Source: Bacillus cereus (lineage in GTDB: Bacteria; Bacillota; Bacilli; Bacillales; Bacillaceae_G). Taken from it: DNA of 64,000 nucleotides. The stretch spans positions 30,201 to 94,200 of the forward strand of contig NZ_NUOT01000069.1 in NCBI RefSeq assembly GCF_002584535.1, in the 5' to 3' direction. The stretch's first letter is position 1. Each line of letters starts with the position of its first letter. The notes under the pieces are model-generated. The model did not search any database. It was not told where the DNA came from and saw nothing but the letters and a program-made list of their open reading frames with translations. Shown one piece after another: positions 17,327-26,706 of this stretch. The position numbers and the translations under genes are program-made.

Positions 17327-17410
17327 GAGCTTATCGATTAAAACGACAACAAACGTTAACAGTGCAACGAGAAATAATCCGCCTTGCAACAATAACGAAA
17401 TTTCACTCAT
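17318..17410 (-). CDS. Holin-like small membrane toxin (type I TA candidate)
   Basis: A 30-residue ORF, MSEISLLLQGGLFLVALLTF plus a VVVLIDKLKK tail: one membrane helix followed by a basic end. This fits the putative holin-like toxin family (Hol_Tox; TxpA/BsrG-type), which depolarises or damages membranes when not silenced. A GGGAGGTGAT site lies at ideal distance, yet is buried in a stem with the upstream ATTATCAC (17413-17448), a usual feature of type I toxin mRNAs. The stop codon lies inside the terminator arm of the convergent RNA. Confidence 0.7.
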   Translation of the reverse strand: MSEISLLLQGGLFLVALLTFVVVLIDKLKK

Positions 17411-17412
17411 TT

Positions 17413-17448
17413 ATTATCACCTCCCTTCAAGCCTGGAGAAGTGATAAT
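17413..17448 (-). promoter_or_regulatory. Hairpin sequestering the toxin ribosome site
   Basis: On the minus strand, ATTATCAC pairs perfectly with GTGATAAT, placing GGGAGG next to TTCTCC in the same stem. Translation of the toxin would need this stem to open. Confidence 0.6.
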
Positions 17449-17512
17449 TGAACAACCAACCGTACCATAAGTTACCTCTTAATTTTATCATATTTTCTAA
17501 TTTTTTACGATG

Positions 17513-17543
17513 AAAACCGGCAAGTCTCTCGCTTGCCGGTTTT
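17513..17543. terminator. Terminator upstream of toxin, downstream of membrane protein gene
   Basis: The perfect 12-base stem AAAACCGGCAAG and its complement surround a 7-base loop, with T/A runs on either side; it serves the minus-strand gene ending at 17560. Confidence 0.85.
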
Positions 17544-17559
17544 ACTGATTCCTATTCTT

Positions 17560-18633
17560 TTATTCCTCATCTTTCTCTAGTTTTTCAACAATTGCTTCAT
17601 AAAATCTCCGATTATCATCCACATTCACATGTACACGATTCACCTTTTTCGTAAATCCATATAGTAACTGCGCTGTTAACGGCTCTTTTAATTTGATTTC
17701 AAAGGTAGCCGGTTCTTTTATAAATTCCATTACCGTTGCTTCGAATATTTCTTTTCCTTCTTCCTTAGTTAATACTTCACCTTTGTAAAAGGAAATTTCT
17801 TCTATTTGAAAAAATGGTACAACAATTTTCCTACCAAATCCAACTTGAATGATCATTTCTGTTTCTGTCATAATATATGGATTTTTACGGACTGCTTGTA
17901 TCTCAGCTAAAAAATAAAGGATTCCATATATATTTAAAATGAGTAAAATCCAAGCTAACACTGGATTCCATTGATGAAGTAAATAATGAAACCCAATTGA
18001 TTCAATTAATGTTGCGTGAATCAGCATAATATAAAATGGAATTGCTCCAGTCTTTTTATGATATGAAAAAACATGCTGACTTTCTGGCATCTTTGTACGC
18101 CAAGAAAATAAAGCATAGTAAAATAACTTACATTCTGTAACGATCACATTTACTACAGTATTTCTTGTGAATGTTTTATCTAATGTTTTATCTAATGCCT
18201 TATCAATTGCAAAAGAAAATGATGGATATTCATTCTTATATTGCTTATAACATCGTATAATCTTCGGTAATGCTCTAGCAGTCTTATATAGAATAAATAA
18301 CTCTAAACCGATAAACACAATTTCTCCTGCAACTAAAATATAAGAAACAAATGAAAACGACTGTAAATAATCGCTTGGAATTATGAATCTTGCGGCAATA
18401 TAGCCTGCTATTACAACTGGAAATATATAAGTTAACGAATAGCGTTTTCGTATGATAAAGAAATACGTAATAACTGGAATTACAATAAGAAAATCAAACA
18501 AGGACCCTAGCACCATTTCCTTCGGTACAGCGGGTACAATAGGAAGTGTATATGCTAGATAATTTGATATTACAATTAAAGCAATAAGACCAATCGAAAC
18601 ATTTCTTCTTTTATGTGAAATTGAATCACTCAT
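17560..18633 (-). CDS. Multi-pass membrane protein of unknown function
   Basis: The 357-residue protein has about five to seven hydrophobic segments in the first 250 residues and a soluble C-terminal domain (from about 265) that looks like a PH-like or beta-rich domain ending VEKLEKDEE. A short internal duplication reads DKALDKTLDKTF near residue 145. I do not recognise the family. AAAAAGGAGAGAG precedes the ATG. It follows the TPR gene by 14 bases and likely belongs to the unit 21386-17560. Confidence 0.65.
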   Translation of the reverse strand: MSDSISHKRRNVSIGLIALIVISNYLAYTLPIVPAVPKEMVLGSLFDFLIVIPVITYFFIIRKRYSLTYIFPVVIAGYIAARFIIPSDYLQSFSFVSYILVAGEIVFIGLELFILYKTARALPKIIRCYKQYKNEYPSFSFAIDKALDKTLDKTFTRNTVVNVIVTECKLFYYALFSWRTKMPESQHVFSYHKKTGAIPFYIMLIHATLIESIGFHYLLHQWNPVLAWILLILNIYGILYFLAEIQAVRKNPYIMTETEMIIQVGFGRKIVVPFFQIEEISFYKGEVLTKEEGKEIFEATVMEFIKEPATFEIKLKEPLTAQLLYGFTKKVNRVHVNVDDNRRFYEAIVEKLEKDEE

Positions 18634-18647
18634 GCACTCTCTCCTTT

Positions 18648-19022
18648 TTATTTAAAAATCTTATTAAGCTGGTCTTTATAGAACAAAATAGCTCTTTCAT
18701 ATTCTTTAATATTATATTTTGCAATGGAAAGAACTACTTTCATGGTTTCATTGTCCGGAAACTTTTTGAGCCCAGCTTCTAATGTAACAATCGCTTTATC
18801 GTATTCACCGATGCATCGATATGTACTTCCGAGTCCAATATATGCCCTACATAATGCTTCTCCTTTAAGTCCATTTACAATTGCTTTTTCGTAAAATGGA
18901 ACAGCTTCTGTTTTAAGTCCCATTACATCATGTATATAAGCGCATTCATAGAGAACTTCTGGATGCTGGGTAAGGTTAGTTAACCCAATGAGTATATCCC
19001 TTACTTGTACATATTTCTTCAT
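18648..19022 (-). CDS. Small tetratricopeptide-repeat protein
   Basis: The 124-residue protein contains about three TPR-like helical pairs (for example GLGSTYRCIGEYDKAIVTLEA). It matches small TPR proteins that mediate protein contacts; the partner is unknown. Its start overlaps the stop of the HAD gene (ATGA type), so it is translationally coupled. The membrane protein gene follows 14 bases after. Confidence 0.75.
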   Translation of the reverse strand: MKKYVQVRDILIGLTNLTQHPEVLYECAYIHDVMGLKTEAVPFYEKAIVNGLKGEALCRAYIGLGSTYRCIGEYDKAIVTLEAGLKKFPDNETMKVVLSIAKYNIKEYERAILFYKDQLNKIFK

Positions 19023-19846
19023 TCCGAAATTGAATCGTTTGCTCCAATAAGTGTTTCACCTACATCACTCCTTATCTGCTCCAGAATACATGCTATACCA
19101 TCCTCTTCATTGCTATCTGTTATGCAATATGCTAATTCTTTTAGCTCCAAAATTGCATTTTCCATCGCAATTGGATAACCACATTCTTTGAACAAGCCGA
19201 TATCATTCCAATCATCACCAAATGCCATTACTTGTTTTGCACTTATCTCGTGCTTTTGGCACCAATTCAACACAGCATTTTCTTTCGAAACATTACGCCC
19301 CATTATTTGGACGAGCTGATTTTGATCTGTACAAATTACGTTTACTTTATGCCGAAATTGTTCTTCTAATTTTTCATAGTGAGAAAACGAGTGTAACAGT
19401 ATTTTAGATACAGAACGTTGTTTCATTTCTTCATTCGTCATAACAATCGGCTTCGTCGCTGTTATAAAATTTGTTTTTATATTTTGATTAATGTAACATG
19501 TATCTTGTACCTCAATTGCAATGAAAGAAGCAGGTTGCGTTTGCATAACAAAATTGATAATTTCCGCTGTGTGAACAGCATCAATTGGGTAATGGTAATT
19601 CATTTTTGTTATTTGATCCCGTAATAGAGCGCCATTGTAATACACCATCATTCCAATACTCTGTAATTCCTTTGGAAGAAACTGTTTTACAGAACGAGGA
19701 GCTCTTGCTGTCGCAAAAATAATATGTATTCCTTTTCTATGACAATCCAAAACTGCTTTTATATTTCTCTCTGATACCTTCTTTTCATTATTTAACAATG
19801 TACCATCTAAATCTAATACAATGACTTTGATATTTTGAAAAAGCAT
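19019..19846 (-). CDS. Cof-type HAD-IIB family hydrolase
   Basis: Motif I LDLDGTLLNN carries the nucleophile aspartate, motif II is in FATARAPRS, and motif III/IV reads MAFGDDWNDIGLFKECG. The cap inserted between motifs II and III marks a Cof/YbiV type HAD phosphatase acting on sugar or cofactor phosphates. The substrate is unknown. The start at 19846 is chosen for GGGAGAGG; an in-frame GTG two codons earlier is too close. About 15 bases separate it from the CoaB-like gene. Confidence 0.85.
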   Translation of the reverse strand: MLFQNIKVIVLDLDGTLLNNEKKVSERNIKAVLDCHRKGIHIIFATARAPRSVKQFLPKELQSIGMMVYYNGALLRDQITKMNYHYPIDAVHTAEIINFVMQTQPASFIAIEVQDTCYINQNIKTNFITATKPIVMTNEEMKQRSVSKILLHSFSHYEKLEEQFRHKVNVICTDQNQLVQIMGRNVSKENAVLNWCQKHEISAKQVMAFGDDWNDIGLFKECGYPIAMENAILELKELAYCITDSNEEDGIACILEQIRSDVGETLIGANDSISE

Positions 19847-19862
19847 GAACACCTCTCCCTTT

Positions 19863-20576
19863 TTATAAACGGCCCAAACTCCCCTCTTCTACACGATTGC
19901 ATAACTGTTCTAATTTGGTTACAATCTCTTTTGCTGTTTCATCTTTCCCTTCACAAATACAAACATTACCATCTTCTCCGATTACATGATGGATGGCTGC
20001 ATTTGAATATAATGAATGCGGAGAATTTGCTACCATAAGATTTGCTTTCGCCTGCCTCATTCTTTCACTCGCACGTTGAATTAATTCTACTTCATTGACA
20101 TCGCTTTCAAGTTTAAATCCAACTAAAACCGTTTCTGGATCCCATTGTTTAATTTGTTTTAATATTTTTGGTGCTTTTTGAAAATGAATAATTGGTGCTA
20201 TATCACTTGAAATCTTCCCATTCTTATCAAGTATATTTCCATCTTGATCACAAATTTTATTAACGATCCAATCCGATCCAGCTGCCGCCATAATTACTGC
20301 ATCAATTTTCTCGTGTGTAATGATACTTTTCATCTTATCTTGTAAATCAACAATACCTTCGAATGGATGTAATTCTAATTGATCATTGGTAGTATGCGGC
20401 TTTTCAGCGAAATAACCATGTAAATATATAACGTGTGCTCCCTTTGTCATCGCTTCTTCAGCAAGCATTCTTCCGATTGTACCTTTTGCTAAATTTGTAT
20501 GACCACGTACTTGATCCCATTTCTCTAAACAGCCACCACTTGTAATTAAAATCTTTTTCCCCTTCATCATAACCAT
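19863..20576 (-). CDS. Phosphopantothenate-cysteine ligase-like protein (CoaB type)
   Basis: The N-terminal KKILITSGGCLEKWDQVRGHTN matches the Rossmann loop of CoaB, and VLVGFKLESD, ANLMVANSPHS are the later conserved blocks. In CoA synthesis CoaB joins cysteine to 4'-phosphopantothenate. Most bacteria fuse CoaB to CoaC; this monofunctional form resembles the streptococcal type and would be additional to the usual Dfp fusion. Four possible ATG starts cluster at 20576-20567. It follows the AAC(3) gene by three bases. Confidence 0.7.
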   Translation of the reverse strand: MVMMKGKKILITSGGCLEKWDQVRGHTNLAKGTIGRMLAEEAMTKGAHVIYLHGYFAEKPHTTNDQLELHPFEGIVDLQDKMKSIITHEKIDAVIMAAAGSDWIVNKICDQDGNILDKNGKISSDIAPIIHFQKAPKILKQIKQWDPETVLVGFKLESDVNEVELIQRASERMRQAKANLMVANSPHSLYSNAAIHHVIGEDGNVCICEGKDETAKEIVTKLEQLCNRVEEGSLGRL

Positions 20577-20579
20577 CCC

Positions 20580-21386
20580 TTACTTATTTTTCGAACGAAA
20601 CCATTGTACACCAAAGTCAACAATTTCTTTTTGTTTCATTAATCTACACGTTGCATTTCCTACTTTATTAATTGTTACAGCATTTATACGTTCAAACTCT
20701 TTTCCAATCTCAACAAACAAGTCAGAATCATAATCCATTTCATCGAACTCTTTCCACACCCTTATGTTATTTTCTAAAACGGGTGCTCCAACTTTAATTA
20801 ATTCACGTGCTCCTGTACGTATTTCAGATAGGTGAATCGATGTATTAGAATCATAGCCTACACCTATCAACAATACATATCCATCTAAATCATATATTTT
20901 CTTTAAAGGTGAGTGTTCTCCAAAACTAATGGAAAGTGAATGCTCAGCTATAATAGTCTCTGCATGTTTCCCCCATACTGCGAAGCTATTTAATGGATGA
21001 TTACTCCGTTTTACATTCGGATATGTACGAAAACATTCTACAACTTTTCCCATCGCGAGTGTTGGGGTTATATCTGGATGGAATGCTGGAACGTTGTCTC
21101 GAATAATTTGCCACCAGCTTTCTGGGACAGGAGGTCTTGCCCAATTTTTTGGATCCGATAAATCAGACGTTTGTGTCGGCATAATGATCGTACCTTCTTC
21201 AGTAATTACATTCATTAACGCTTCTACAACCGCGACTGCCCCACCAGATACCCAACCAATTGAACTAAGAGAAGAATGAACAATCACTGTCATTCCTTTT
21301 TTAAGTCCTAATGCCTGTAAATCATTCGATATCGTTTCAATTGTATTTGGTAATTGCGTTTCCGCCACTATGTCGTTTATTTTCAT
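20580..21386 (-). CDS. Aminoglycoside 3-N-acetyltransferase family protein
   Basis: The 268-residue protein has the AAC(3)/YokD family core: [22 protein letters not shown] near the N-terminus, [15 protein letters not shown], and the active region [21 protein letters not shown]. Family members use acetyl-CoA to modify aminoglycosides or other amines; a close relative is found in B. anthracis. Native chromosomal copies do not always give resistance. GGGGGAG precedes the ATG. It is the first gene of the unit 21386-17560. Confidence 0.85.
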   Translation of the reverse strand: MKINDIVAETQLPNTIETISNDLQALGLKKGMTVIVHSSLSSIGWVSGGAVAVVEALMNVITEEGTIIMPTQTSDLSDPKNWARPPVPESWWQIIRDNVPAFHPDITPTLAMGKVVECFRTYPNVKRSNHPLNSFAVWGKHAETIIAEHSLSISFGEHSPLKKIYDLDGYVLLIGVGYDSNTSIHLSEIRTGARELIKVGAPVLENNIRVWKEFDEMDYDSDLFVEIGKEFERINAVTINKVGNATCRLMKQKEIVDFGVQWFRSKNK

Positions 21387-21594
21387 GATTACTCCCCCGT
21401 TTGTTCTGTGTTAAGATTTTACAAACTACCAATTTTCACTTTGAATTCACTCTCAATATTTTATCATATTTTTCTCAATTTTTAATCTAAACAAACACGT
21501 TAAGTACTAAATTTATAAATATAAGATTAAAAATTCGAAATAGTAAATTTATGGTATAATTATATGAATCATATTCTTTTTAAAGGTGGATAAT

Positions 21595-22044
21595 ATGAAA
21601 AAATTCATATTCATTTTTGGAGTACTGTGTATGATCGGATTAAGTGGATGTACTCTATTTACAAGCGATTATGAAAGCTATTGGGTTCTAGAAAAATCTA
21701 GATATAATGAAGGTGAATTCGGACCAATTAATCTGTATGAAAAAGCACAAGAAGATCCAACACTTGTTCATCACTCAATTGAAAGAATTAGCGAAGAAAA
21801 AATGATGATATTTTTAGCATTTGGCGAAAAATATCAGAATGATAAAATTACAGTAAAAGAAGTGAAAGATGAAAAAGATAAATCAGTTATTGTATTACAT
21901 GTGGAAAAAGATAAAGGTAGAGATAAAAACCCTGTTATGTATATTGGCGTAAATAAATTAAGAGACTCTGTAAACATTGTAAATGAAGATGGTAAAAAAA
22001 TTTTTGAGATAAAACAGAATGAAGGAGTTACGTCACAACAATAA
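21595..22044 (+). CDS. Small lipoprotein of unknown function
   Basis: The 149-residue product starts MKKFIFIFGVLCMIGLSGCT, a type II signal peptide with lipobox L-S-G-C. The mature part is charged and soluble, so it is tethered outside the membrane. No family is recognised. The ATG at 21595 is preferred over a GTG at 21586 for AAAGGTGG spacing. It stands alone between divergent and convergent genes. Confidence 0.75.
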   Translation: MKKFIFIFGVLCMIGLSGCTLFTSDYESYWVLEKSRYNEGEFGPINLYEKAQEDPTLVHHSIERISEEKMMIFLAFGEKYQNDKITVKEVKDEKDKSVIVLHVEKDKGRDKNPVMYIGVNKLRDSVNIVNEDGKKIFEIKQNEGVTSQQ

Positions 22045-22076
22045 AAACACAATACTTCATAACTAAAAAACCAAAG

Positions 22077-22115
22077 AAAAAGACGTCCTTATCTTCATAA
22101 GAAATCCGTCTTTTT
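22077..22115. terminator. Bidirectional terminator
   Basis: AAAAAGACG and CGTCTTTTT form a stem between the convergent lipoprotein and phosphatase genes. Confidence 0.7.
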
Positions 22116-22139
22116 CATTCTATTACTTTATACAAACTA

Positions 22140-22868
22140 TCACGATTTTACAATCTCGCTACCTTTTTCAGCATAACTCATATCGCCAACAGACTCAATT
22201 TTATACGTCCCATCTTGATAGAGAATTTTAGTTACACTTGCATTTTCTACCCCCATTTTTGTTTTACTACTATCAAGCATTTCTACTAATGAAGTGATCA
22301 TCAGTCCATGAGATACGATTAAAACGTTACCTCCTCCATTTTTGGCGGTGTCTTCACTAATTTTATCAATTTCTTTTTTGATACGAGTTGAAAATACTTC
22401 CCAATTTTCAGCTTGTTTTGTAGAGTCTGCTTCTACAATGAAATTGGTAATCTCTTTAATAGAGAACTTCATTAATTCAGTCGCTGATTTCACACCAGCA
22501 AGGTTTTTAATAGCCTCCCACATATTTTCAATCTTTTCACCTTCATAAATCCCAAAATTTAATTCACGTAAATCTTTCCTTTGTTCAAGTTTTAAATTTG
22601 ATTGTCCACTATACTTTAATACTAAGTTAGCAGTTTCAATTGCACGCCCACTATCACTACTATAAGCATCAACAAAAAGAATATCTTGTAATCCATTCCC
22701 TAAACCTTTAGCTACTTCAATGCCTTTCTCCACTAATGGAGAATCAGCCCAGCCTTGTACACGTTCATTTGTGTTTAATATTGTTTTGCCGTGTCTAGTA
22801 ATATATAACGTAACGATATTATCCATGTTTTTATCTGTTATATTTATATCTTTTTCCATATTATTCAT
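22140..22868 (-). CDS. Histidine phosphatase family protein
   Basis: The RHG motif (YITRHGKTILN), the second arginine region (SSDSGRAIETA), and the C-terminal SHGLMI mark the phosphoglycerate mutase-like phosphatase family. The glutamate in LRELNFGIYEGE completes the site. The substrate is unknown. The about 15-residue N-terminal extension (MNNMEKDINITDKN) before the core is unusual but has the only ribosome site, GGGAGAGAAAG. Confidence 0.85.
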   Translation of the reverse strand: MNNMEKDINITDKNMDNIVTLYITRHGKTILNTNERVQGWADSPLVEKGIEVAKGLGNGLQDILFVDAYSSDSGRAIETANLVLKYSGQSNLKLEQRKDLRELNFGIYEGEKIENMWEAIKNLAGVKSATELMKFSIKEITNFIVEADSTKQAENWEVFSTRIKKEIDKISEDTAKNGGGNVLIVSHGLMITSLVEMLDSSKTKMGVENASVTKILYQDGTYKIESVGDMSYAEKGSEIVKS

Positions 22869-23051
22869 TTCTTTCTCTCCCTTTAGCCTAATCTATTTGT
22901 TCTATCCTTACTATGCGAAAACACGTCTCAGTAAACAGGAACTCCCACCTTTATTATATGTTACATATAAAGTTAGTATATATCAATTCATATGATTAAA
23001 ACAAAAAAGGATCAGCCCACTATAATTATGCATCCGTTCCTTTCTCTTTAC

Positions 23052-23210
23052 TTAATCACTATAATCTGCAACTAGGAATTCAATTTCCCATCGTTGCCTT
23101 AGTACAGTCACTTCCACCATAATGCTTTCCCTTCTCACTTTACTTATCTTATAGAATATATGATTGTCTTCTAATCTATTTAGAAAATGAATGAATCCTT
23201 TTAATTCCAT
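23052..23210 (-). CDS. Small hypothetical protein (52 residues)
   Basis: The frame reads MELKGFIHFLNRLEDNHIFY, then KISKVRRESIMVEVTV and RWEIEFLVADYSD. It resembles small cytosolic proteins common in Bacillus whose core is a W-E-(V/I)-E-F strand; those usually continue about 15 residues further, so this copy may be truncated. The ribosome site (AGGAA) is weak. It lies in a 400-base gap between two other genes on the same strand. Confidence 0.5.
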   Translation of the reverse strand: MELKGFIHFLNRLEDNHIFYKISKVRRESIMVEVTVLRQRWEIEFLVADYSD

Positions 23211-23230
23211 GTAAATTCCTACATAAAAAA

Positions 23231-23264
23231 AATATTAGCTCCTTATTTTCAAAGAGCTAATATT
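23231..23264 (-). terminator. Terminator of DMT transporter gene
   Basis: AATATTAGCTC and GAGCTAATATT form a perfect stem right after the stop; minus strand T run follows. Confidence 0.8.
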
Positions 23265-23267
23265 CAT

Positions 23268-24206
23268 TCACGCCGTTATTTTTTCATCCTTTTTCACGAC
23301 AACTGCAACATAGCTATGCAAAATCATTCCAACCACCACTAAACTCATTCCAATCCATGATAGCGATGATGGAAACGGAGCAGATAACCATATCAACTCC
23401 CCTAATAGCGCAAATAAAACCTCACCAGATTGCGTCGCTTCTACAGTAGCTAATTTCTGCGGATCATCCTTTACAAGGTCAGTTGCAAAGAAAAATAATA
23501 CAGTAGCAATTAAACCAGAACTAATTGCTACGATGAAGCATTGGAAGACTTGGTCACTTGATGGCAAGCCATTTGTAGAAACCTCATAACCTGATAACAA
23601 AAACCAAAATGGTAAACTTGCGAGTGTCATTCCAAGAACTCGCTGAAAAACATCTATCTCACCTTTACATATTTGCATCATTTTCCGATTACCAAATGGA
23701 TAAGCAAACGCTGCAACTATTACAGGAACTACACATAAAACAGTTTCACGAATCCCTAAAGAAGAAGCTTGCTCTACTTGCATGAGAAGAACACCTAATA
23801 ATATGACAGCAGACATCATCAATTCTTTCATTGGAATTTTTTTATGTAGCGAATTCGTTGCGAAGAATGGTGTTAATAAAATTCCTGCTATAATCGTAAT
23901 TTGCCATGTTGAGGCAACGAGCCACCCTGGTCCAAATGCACCTGCGAAACTAAGTGGTGCATAAAAAAGACCGAAGCCCACAATACTCCATAACAACCAC
24001 TCTTTCGGATTATTTTTCATATATTGAAAGAGTTGCTTTAAGTTTCCTCTATACATGACTATCATGACAAGTAGCGGAACCATAAAGTAATATCGTAACG
24101 ATGCACTCCAAATCCAGCTTCCCCCTTGTAAGTCCATCGCACGGTTCAAAATAAATGTAAAGGCAAAGAAAAACGATGCCAAAACTCCCGCTGCAATTGC
24201 TTTCAT
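23268..24206 (-). CDS. DMT superfamily (EmrE-type) transporter
   Basis: The 312-residue protein has about ten hydrophobic segments with two internal EamA-like halves and the segment AGAFGPGWLVASTWQITIIAG. It fits the putative multidrug resistance efflux transporter family of the drug/metabolite superfamily. The substrate is unknown. The short lysine tail (VVVKKDEK) follows the positive-inside rule. AAGGGG precedes the ATG. Monocistronic. Confidence 0.8.
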   Translation of the reverse strand: MKAIAAGVLASFFFAFTFILNRAMDLQGGSWIWSASLRYYFMVPLLVMIVMYRGNLKQLFQYMKNNPKEWLLWSIVGFGLFYAPLSFAGAFGPGWLVASTWQITIIAGILLTPFFATNSLHKKIPMKELMMSAVILLGVLLMQVEQASSLGIRETVLCVVPVIVAAFAYPFGNRKMMQICKGEIDVFQRVLGMTLASLPFWFLLSGYEVSTNGLPSSDQVFQCFIVAISSGLIATVLFFFATDLVKDDPQKLATVEATQSGEVLFALLGELIWLSAPFPSSLSWIGMSLVVVGMILHSYVAVVVKKDEKITA

Positions 24207-24300
24207 CCTAAAACCCCTTATACCGTTTTCCCTCTACTATATAACAAAATATAATCAATTTGAAATAAAATTCGGAAATTTCATGCTTGAATTAGTGCTT

Positions 24301-24819
24301 TTATATGTTTATTTCTTGTCGATACAATTTCCGTAATCGGCTTATGTGAGCTTGATGATAGCGGCTATGATCAGCTATATGCCATATCCCCCACCTAATC
24401 GTAGCTGTTTCAGCTTTTTCATAATAGACTTCGCGGGTTAAGTCGGTTTCTATTAGTTTTATACATTCATTATAAAACATATTATGAACATCTTGATAAT
24501 CGTGCATGAGTTCTTGCAAAGAACCTTTTGTTATATTGGGCAATTCTCCTTTTTCATCAAGCATAGGACCATATTTTTCTTGTAATACTAATGGAGCCTG
24601 CACACCTTTCAAACGATACACCCAATGTAAATCTACAACTGCTAAATGCTGAAGAAGCTGTCCGATGCTATTTTCATCATTAGAAGGACCTTTGTAATAC
24701 AATTCTTCTTTTCCTACACCTTCAACTAGATCTCTTAATCTTTTGAATGTGTCACTTACAGTAGCATATAATATTGCAACATGAGGGTTCATGTCCCTTT
24801 CTAAATATAAATCTTTCAC
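24301..24819 (-). CDS. DinB family protein
   Basis: A 172-residue four-helix-bundle protein. Histidines at LLQHLAVVDLHWVYR and in the C-terminal HIADHSRYHQAHISRL match the DinB metal triad. Likely a metal-dependent thiol transferase; substrate unknown. Starts with GTG after GATGGGAG. It is on the same strand as the acetyltransferase gene at 24936, with a 115-base gap. Confidence 0.8.
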   Translation of the reverse strand: MKDLYLERDMNPHVAILYATVSDTFKRLRDLVEGVGKEELYYKGPSNDENSIGQLLQHLAVVDLHWVYRLKGVQAPLVLQEKYGPMLDEKGELPNITKGSLQELMHDYQDVHNMFYNECIKLIETDLTREVYYEKAETATIRWGIWHIADHSRYHQAHISRLRKLYRQEINI

Positions 24820-24935
24820 TGTAATTCTCCCATCTAACTCTTTATCTTTTCATTGATCTCAGTTGCCTGTTCATGATGATTATAATGAATACGCCTCTTG
24901 TTTTTAAACACCTTCAACCCTTTTGAAACATTCTC

Positions 24936-25436
24936 TTAGAGAAATAAAACCATGTGCTCCTCATTACGATATACATCATTCATTTTCAACGCTCTTCTTT
25001 CTACACCATACGTTGTAAAACCCATTGATTGATACAATGTTTTTGCTGCTTTATTATCTGAAACAACTCCTAAATTAATTTGCTCAATTTTCAGCTCTCT
25101 TGCTTTTTCAATTACTGCTCCAATTAAACATTTTGCGAATCCTTTCCCTCTACTTTGAGCATCTACATACATAGCAACAAGATGTCCTTTATGCTTAAAG
25201 GCTGCCTTTTGCTCTGTCAGTAATGTTACTACACCTAGCAGTCGATTTTCGTTATTAAAAGCTCCAAATGTGTAACTAGTTTTTGAATTAAAATTTTGAG
25301 CAACTTCCTCTACAGGATTTTCTTTTTGCATCGCTTCTTCATACGTGGTCACAAATGCATCTGGATTTACTCGTAATGCCTGCAAACGTAAATCCCAATA
25401 TTGCACTGCGTTAAGGTCAGATAAAATTCGAATCAT
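24936..25436 (-). CDS. GNAT family N-acetyltransferase
   Basis: The 166-residue protein has the acetyl-CoA binding motif A as VDAQSRGKGFAKCLIGAVIE (R-x-x-G-x-G/A) and motif B with NKAAKTLYQSMGFTTYG. The acceptor is unknown. The start at 25436 is chosen for AAAGGATG; the longer frame from 25454 has no ribosome site. A terminator sits between it and the lipoprotein gene upstream. Confidence 0.85.
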   Translation of the reverse strand: MIRILSDLNAVQYWDLRLQALRVNPDAFVTTYEEAMQKENPVEEVAQNFNSKTSYTFGAFNNENRLLGVVTLLTEQKAAFKHKGHLVAMYVDAQSRGKGFAKCLIGAVIEKARELKIEQINLGVVSDNKAAKTLYQSMGFTTYGVERRALKMNDVYRNEEHMVLFL

Positions 25437-25466
25437 TTTTATACATCCTTTCATAATTAAAAAGAA

Positions 25467-25489
25467 AAACCTGCTCTTTTAGCAGGTTT
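25467..25489 (-). terminator. Terminator of lipoprotein gene
   Basis: AAACCTGCT/AGCAGGTTT with a 5-base loop and a T run on the minus strand. Confidence 0.8.
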
Positions 25490-25573
25490 AACTCATATTT
25501 TTATTTTCTCTCTATATCGTCTTTAATAAATTACCGTGTTCTAAATAATATGTTTAATTAATTGATTCATACA

Positions 25574-26626
25574 TCATTTCATAAAAATACGATTCATACT
25601 TCCAGCAGATGTAGAATTTAATTTCCATTGATTTTTACCATGTTTCTCCATCTCAACTTCAGCCTTTTCTTCAATGCTAGAAGTTGTTACCTCTTGTAAC
25701 AATTTCTCATAAACAGCAAATACCTGATTAACAATTTGTTCATCTGTGGCATTTGGATTTGTTGAAGCAAAGTTCATCATTTCACTTTGCATTTTAGATT
25801 CTAATGCACTATTATCAATTGGTTTCCCTTTAATTTCAACCTTTGCTTTTCCATTTTTATTTGAAATTACTTTCGTTTCATACTTTACATTTTTTTGAAT
25901 AGCTAACTTTATTTTTCCTAATAAACTTTTTAATAAATCGTCATTCACCTTTTGACCGATTTCTCTTTCCATCGTTTGCTTAAATGCTGCTTCAAAATCA
26001 TTTAAAAATTGAGTACTATCTTCACCAGTTAAAGTTTTTAATTTCCCCGCATCTTTGTCATAAAATGCTGCATTTATGTAGGCATTTAACGCTTCTGCTG
26101 GCTTTTGTAAATCCTTCGCCTTTTCAGCTAATTTTTTGCCATCAATCTTATATCTTACTTTTTCATCTTTATCTTTTTTCGGATCTGAAATGAACTTTGT
26201 ATACACTAGTTCATACTTTTCTCCAGCTTCTACATCAAAAAATATATTACCAGTAATTGACTTACCCTTATCCAACTCTCCAGGATTTAAGTTTCCTTCT
26301 GATCCAAAATAGGTTTTCATTTTCTTATCATCAAGATATAGAGCGAAATCATTTGGAAGAATATTTAATGATTTATCACCTTTATTTTTCATTGTCACTT
26401 CTACTTTTAATACTTGCTCATTTTCTAGTTTAGCGTATTGATCAGGTAAGACAAATTCAGCACTTTCTAATGTCATCTCGACATCTTTTAATTTGCTTGT
26501 GTCCCCTACTTCACTTACTTTTGTTTCCTCAGGTTTAGATTCTGTCTTCTTTGAGTTACAACCACTTAGAATACCTGCTGCTAAAATAGTTGCAAAGCAA
26601 ATAGACATGACTTTCTTGTTAATCAA
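25574..26626 (-). CDS. Lipoprotein with DUF4352-like and DUF5105-like domains
   Basis: The 350-residue product has a signal peptide with lipobox (ILAAGILSGC), a low-complexity linker rich in K, E and S, then an immunoglobulin-like DUF4352-type domain (about residues 50-165, MTLESAEFVLPDQY, VEVTMKNKGDKSLNI). The rest, from about 170, resembles DUF5105. It is anchored to the outer face of the membrane; function unknown. Start is TTG with AAAGGGGAGTGG upstream. Monocistronic. Confidence 0.75.
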   Translation of the reverse strand: MINKKVMSICFATILAAGILSGCNSKKTESKPEETKVSEVGDTSKLKDVEMTLESAEFVLPDQYAKLENEQVLKVEVTMKNKGDKSLNILPNDFALYLDDKKMKTYFGSEGNLNPGELDKGKSITGNIFFDVEAGEKYELVYTKFISDPKKDKDEKVRYKIDGKKLAEKAKDLQKPAEALNAYINAAFYDKDAGKLKTLTGEDSTQFLNDFEAAFKQTMEREIGQKVNDDLLKSLLGKIKLAIQKNVKYETKVISNKNGKAKVEIKGKPIDNSALESKMQSEMMNFASTNPNATDEQIVNQVFAVYEKLLQEVTTSSIEEKAEVEMEKHGKNQWKLNSTSAGSMNRIFMK

Positions 26627-26706
26627 TTATGCCACTCCCCTTTGTAAAATAAAAACAATTCATTAACTAATCTTAATTATATACAATAATACGACAATTT
26701 GTGTAG

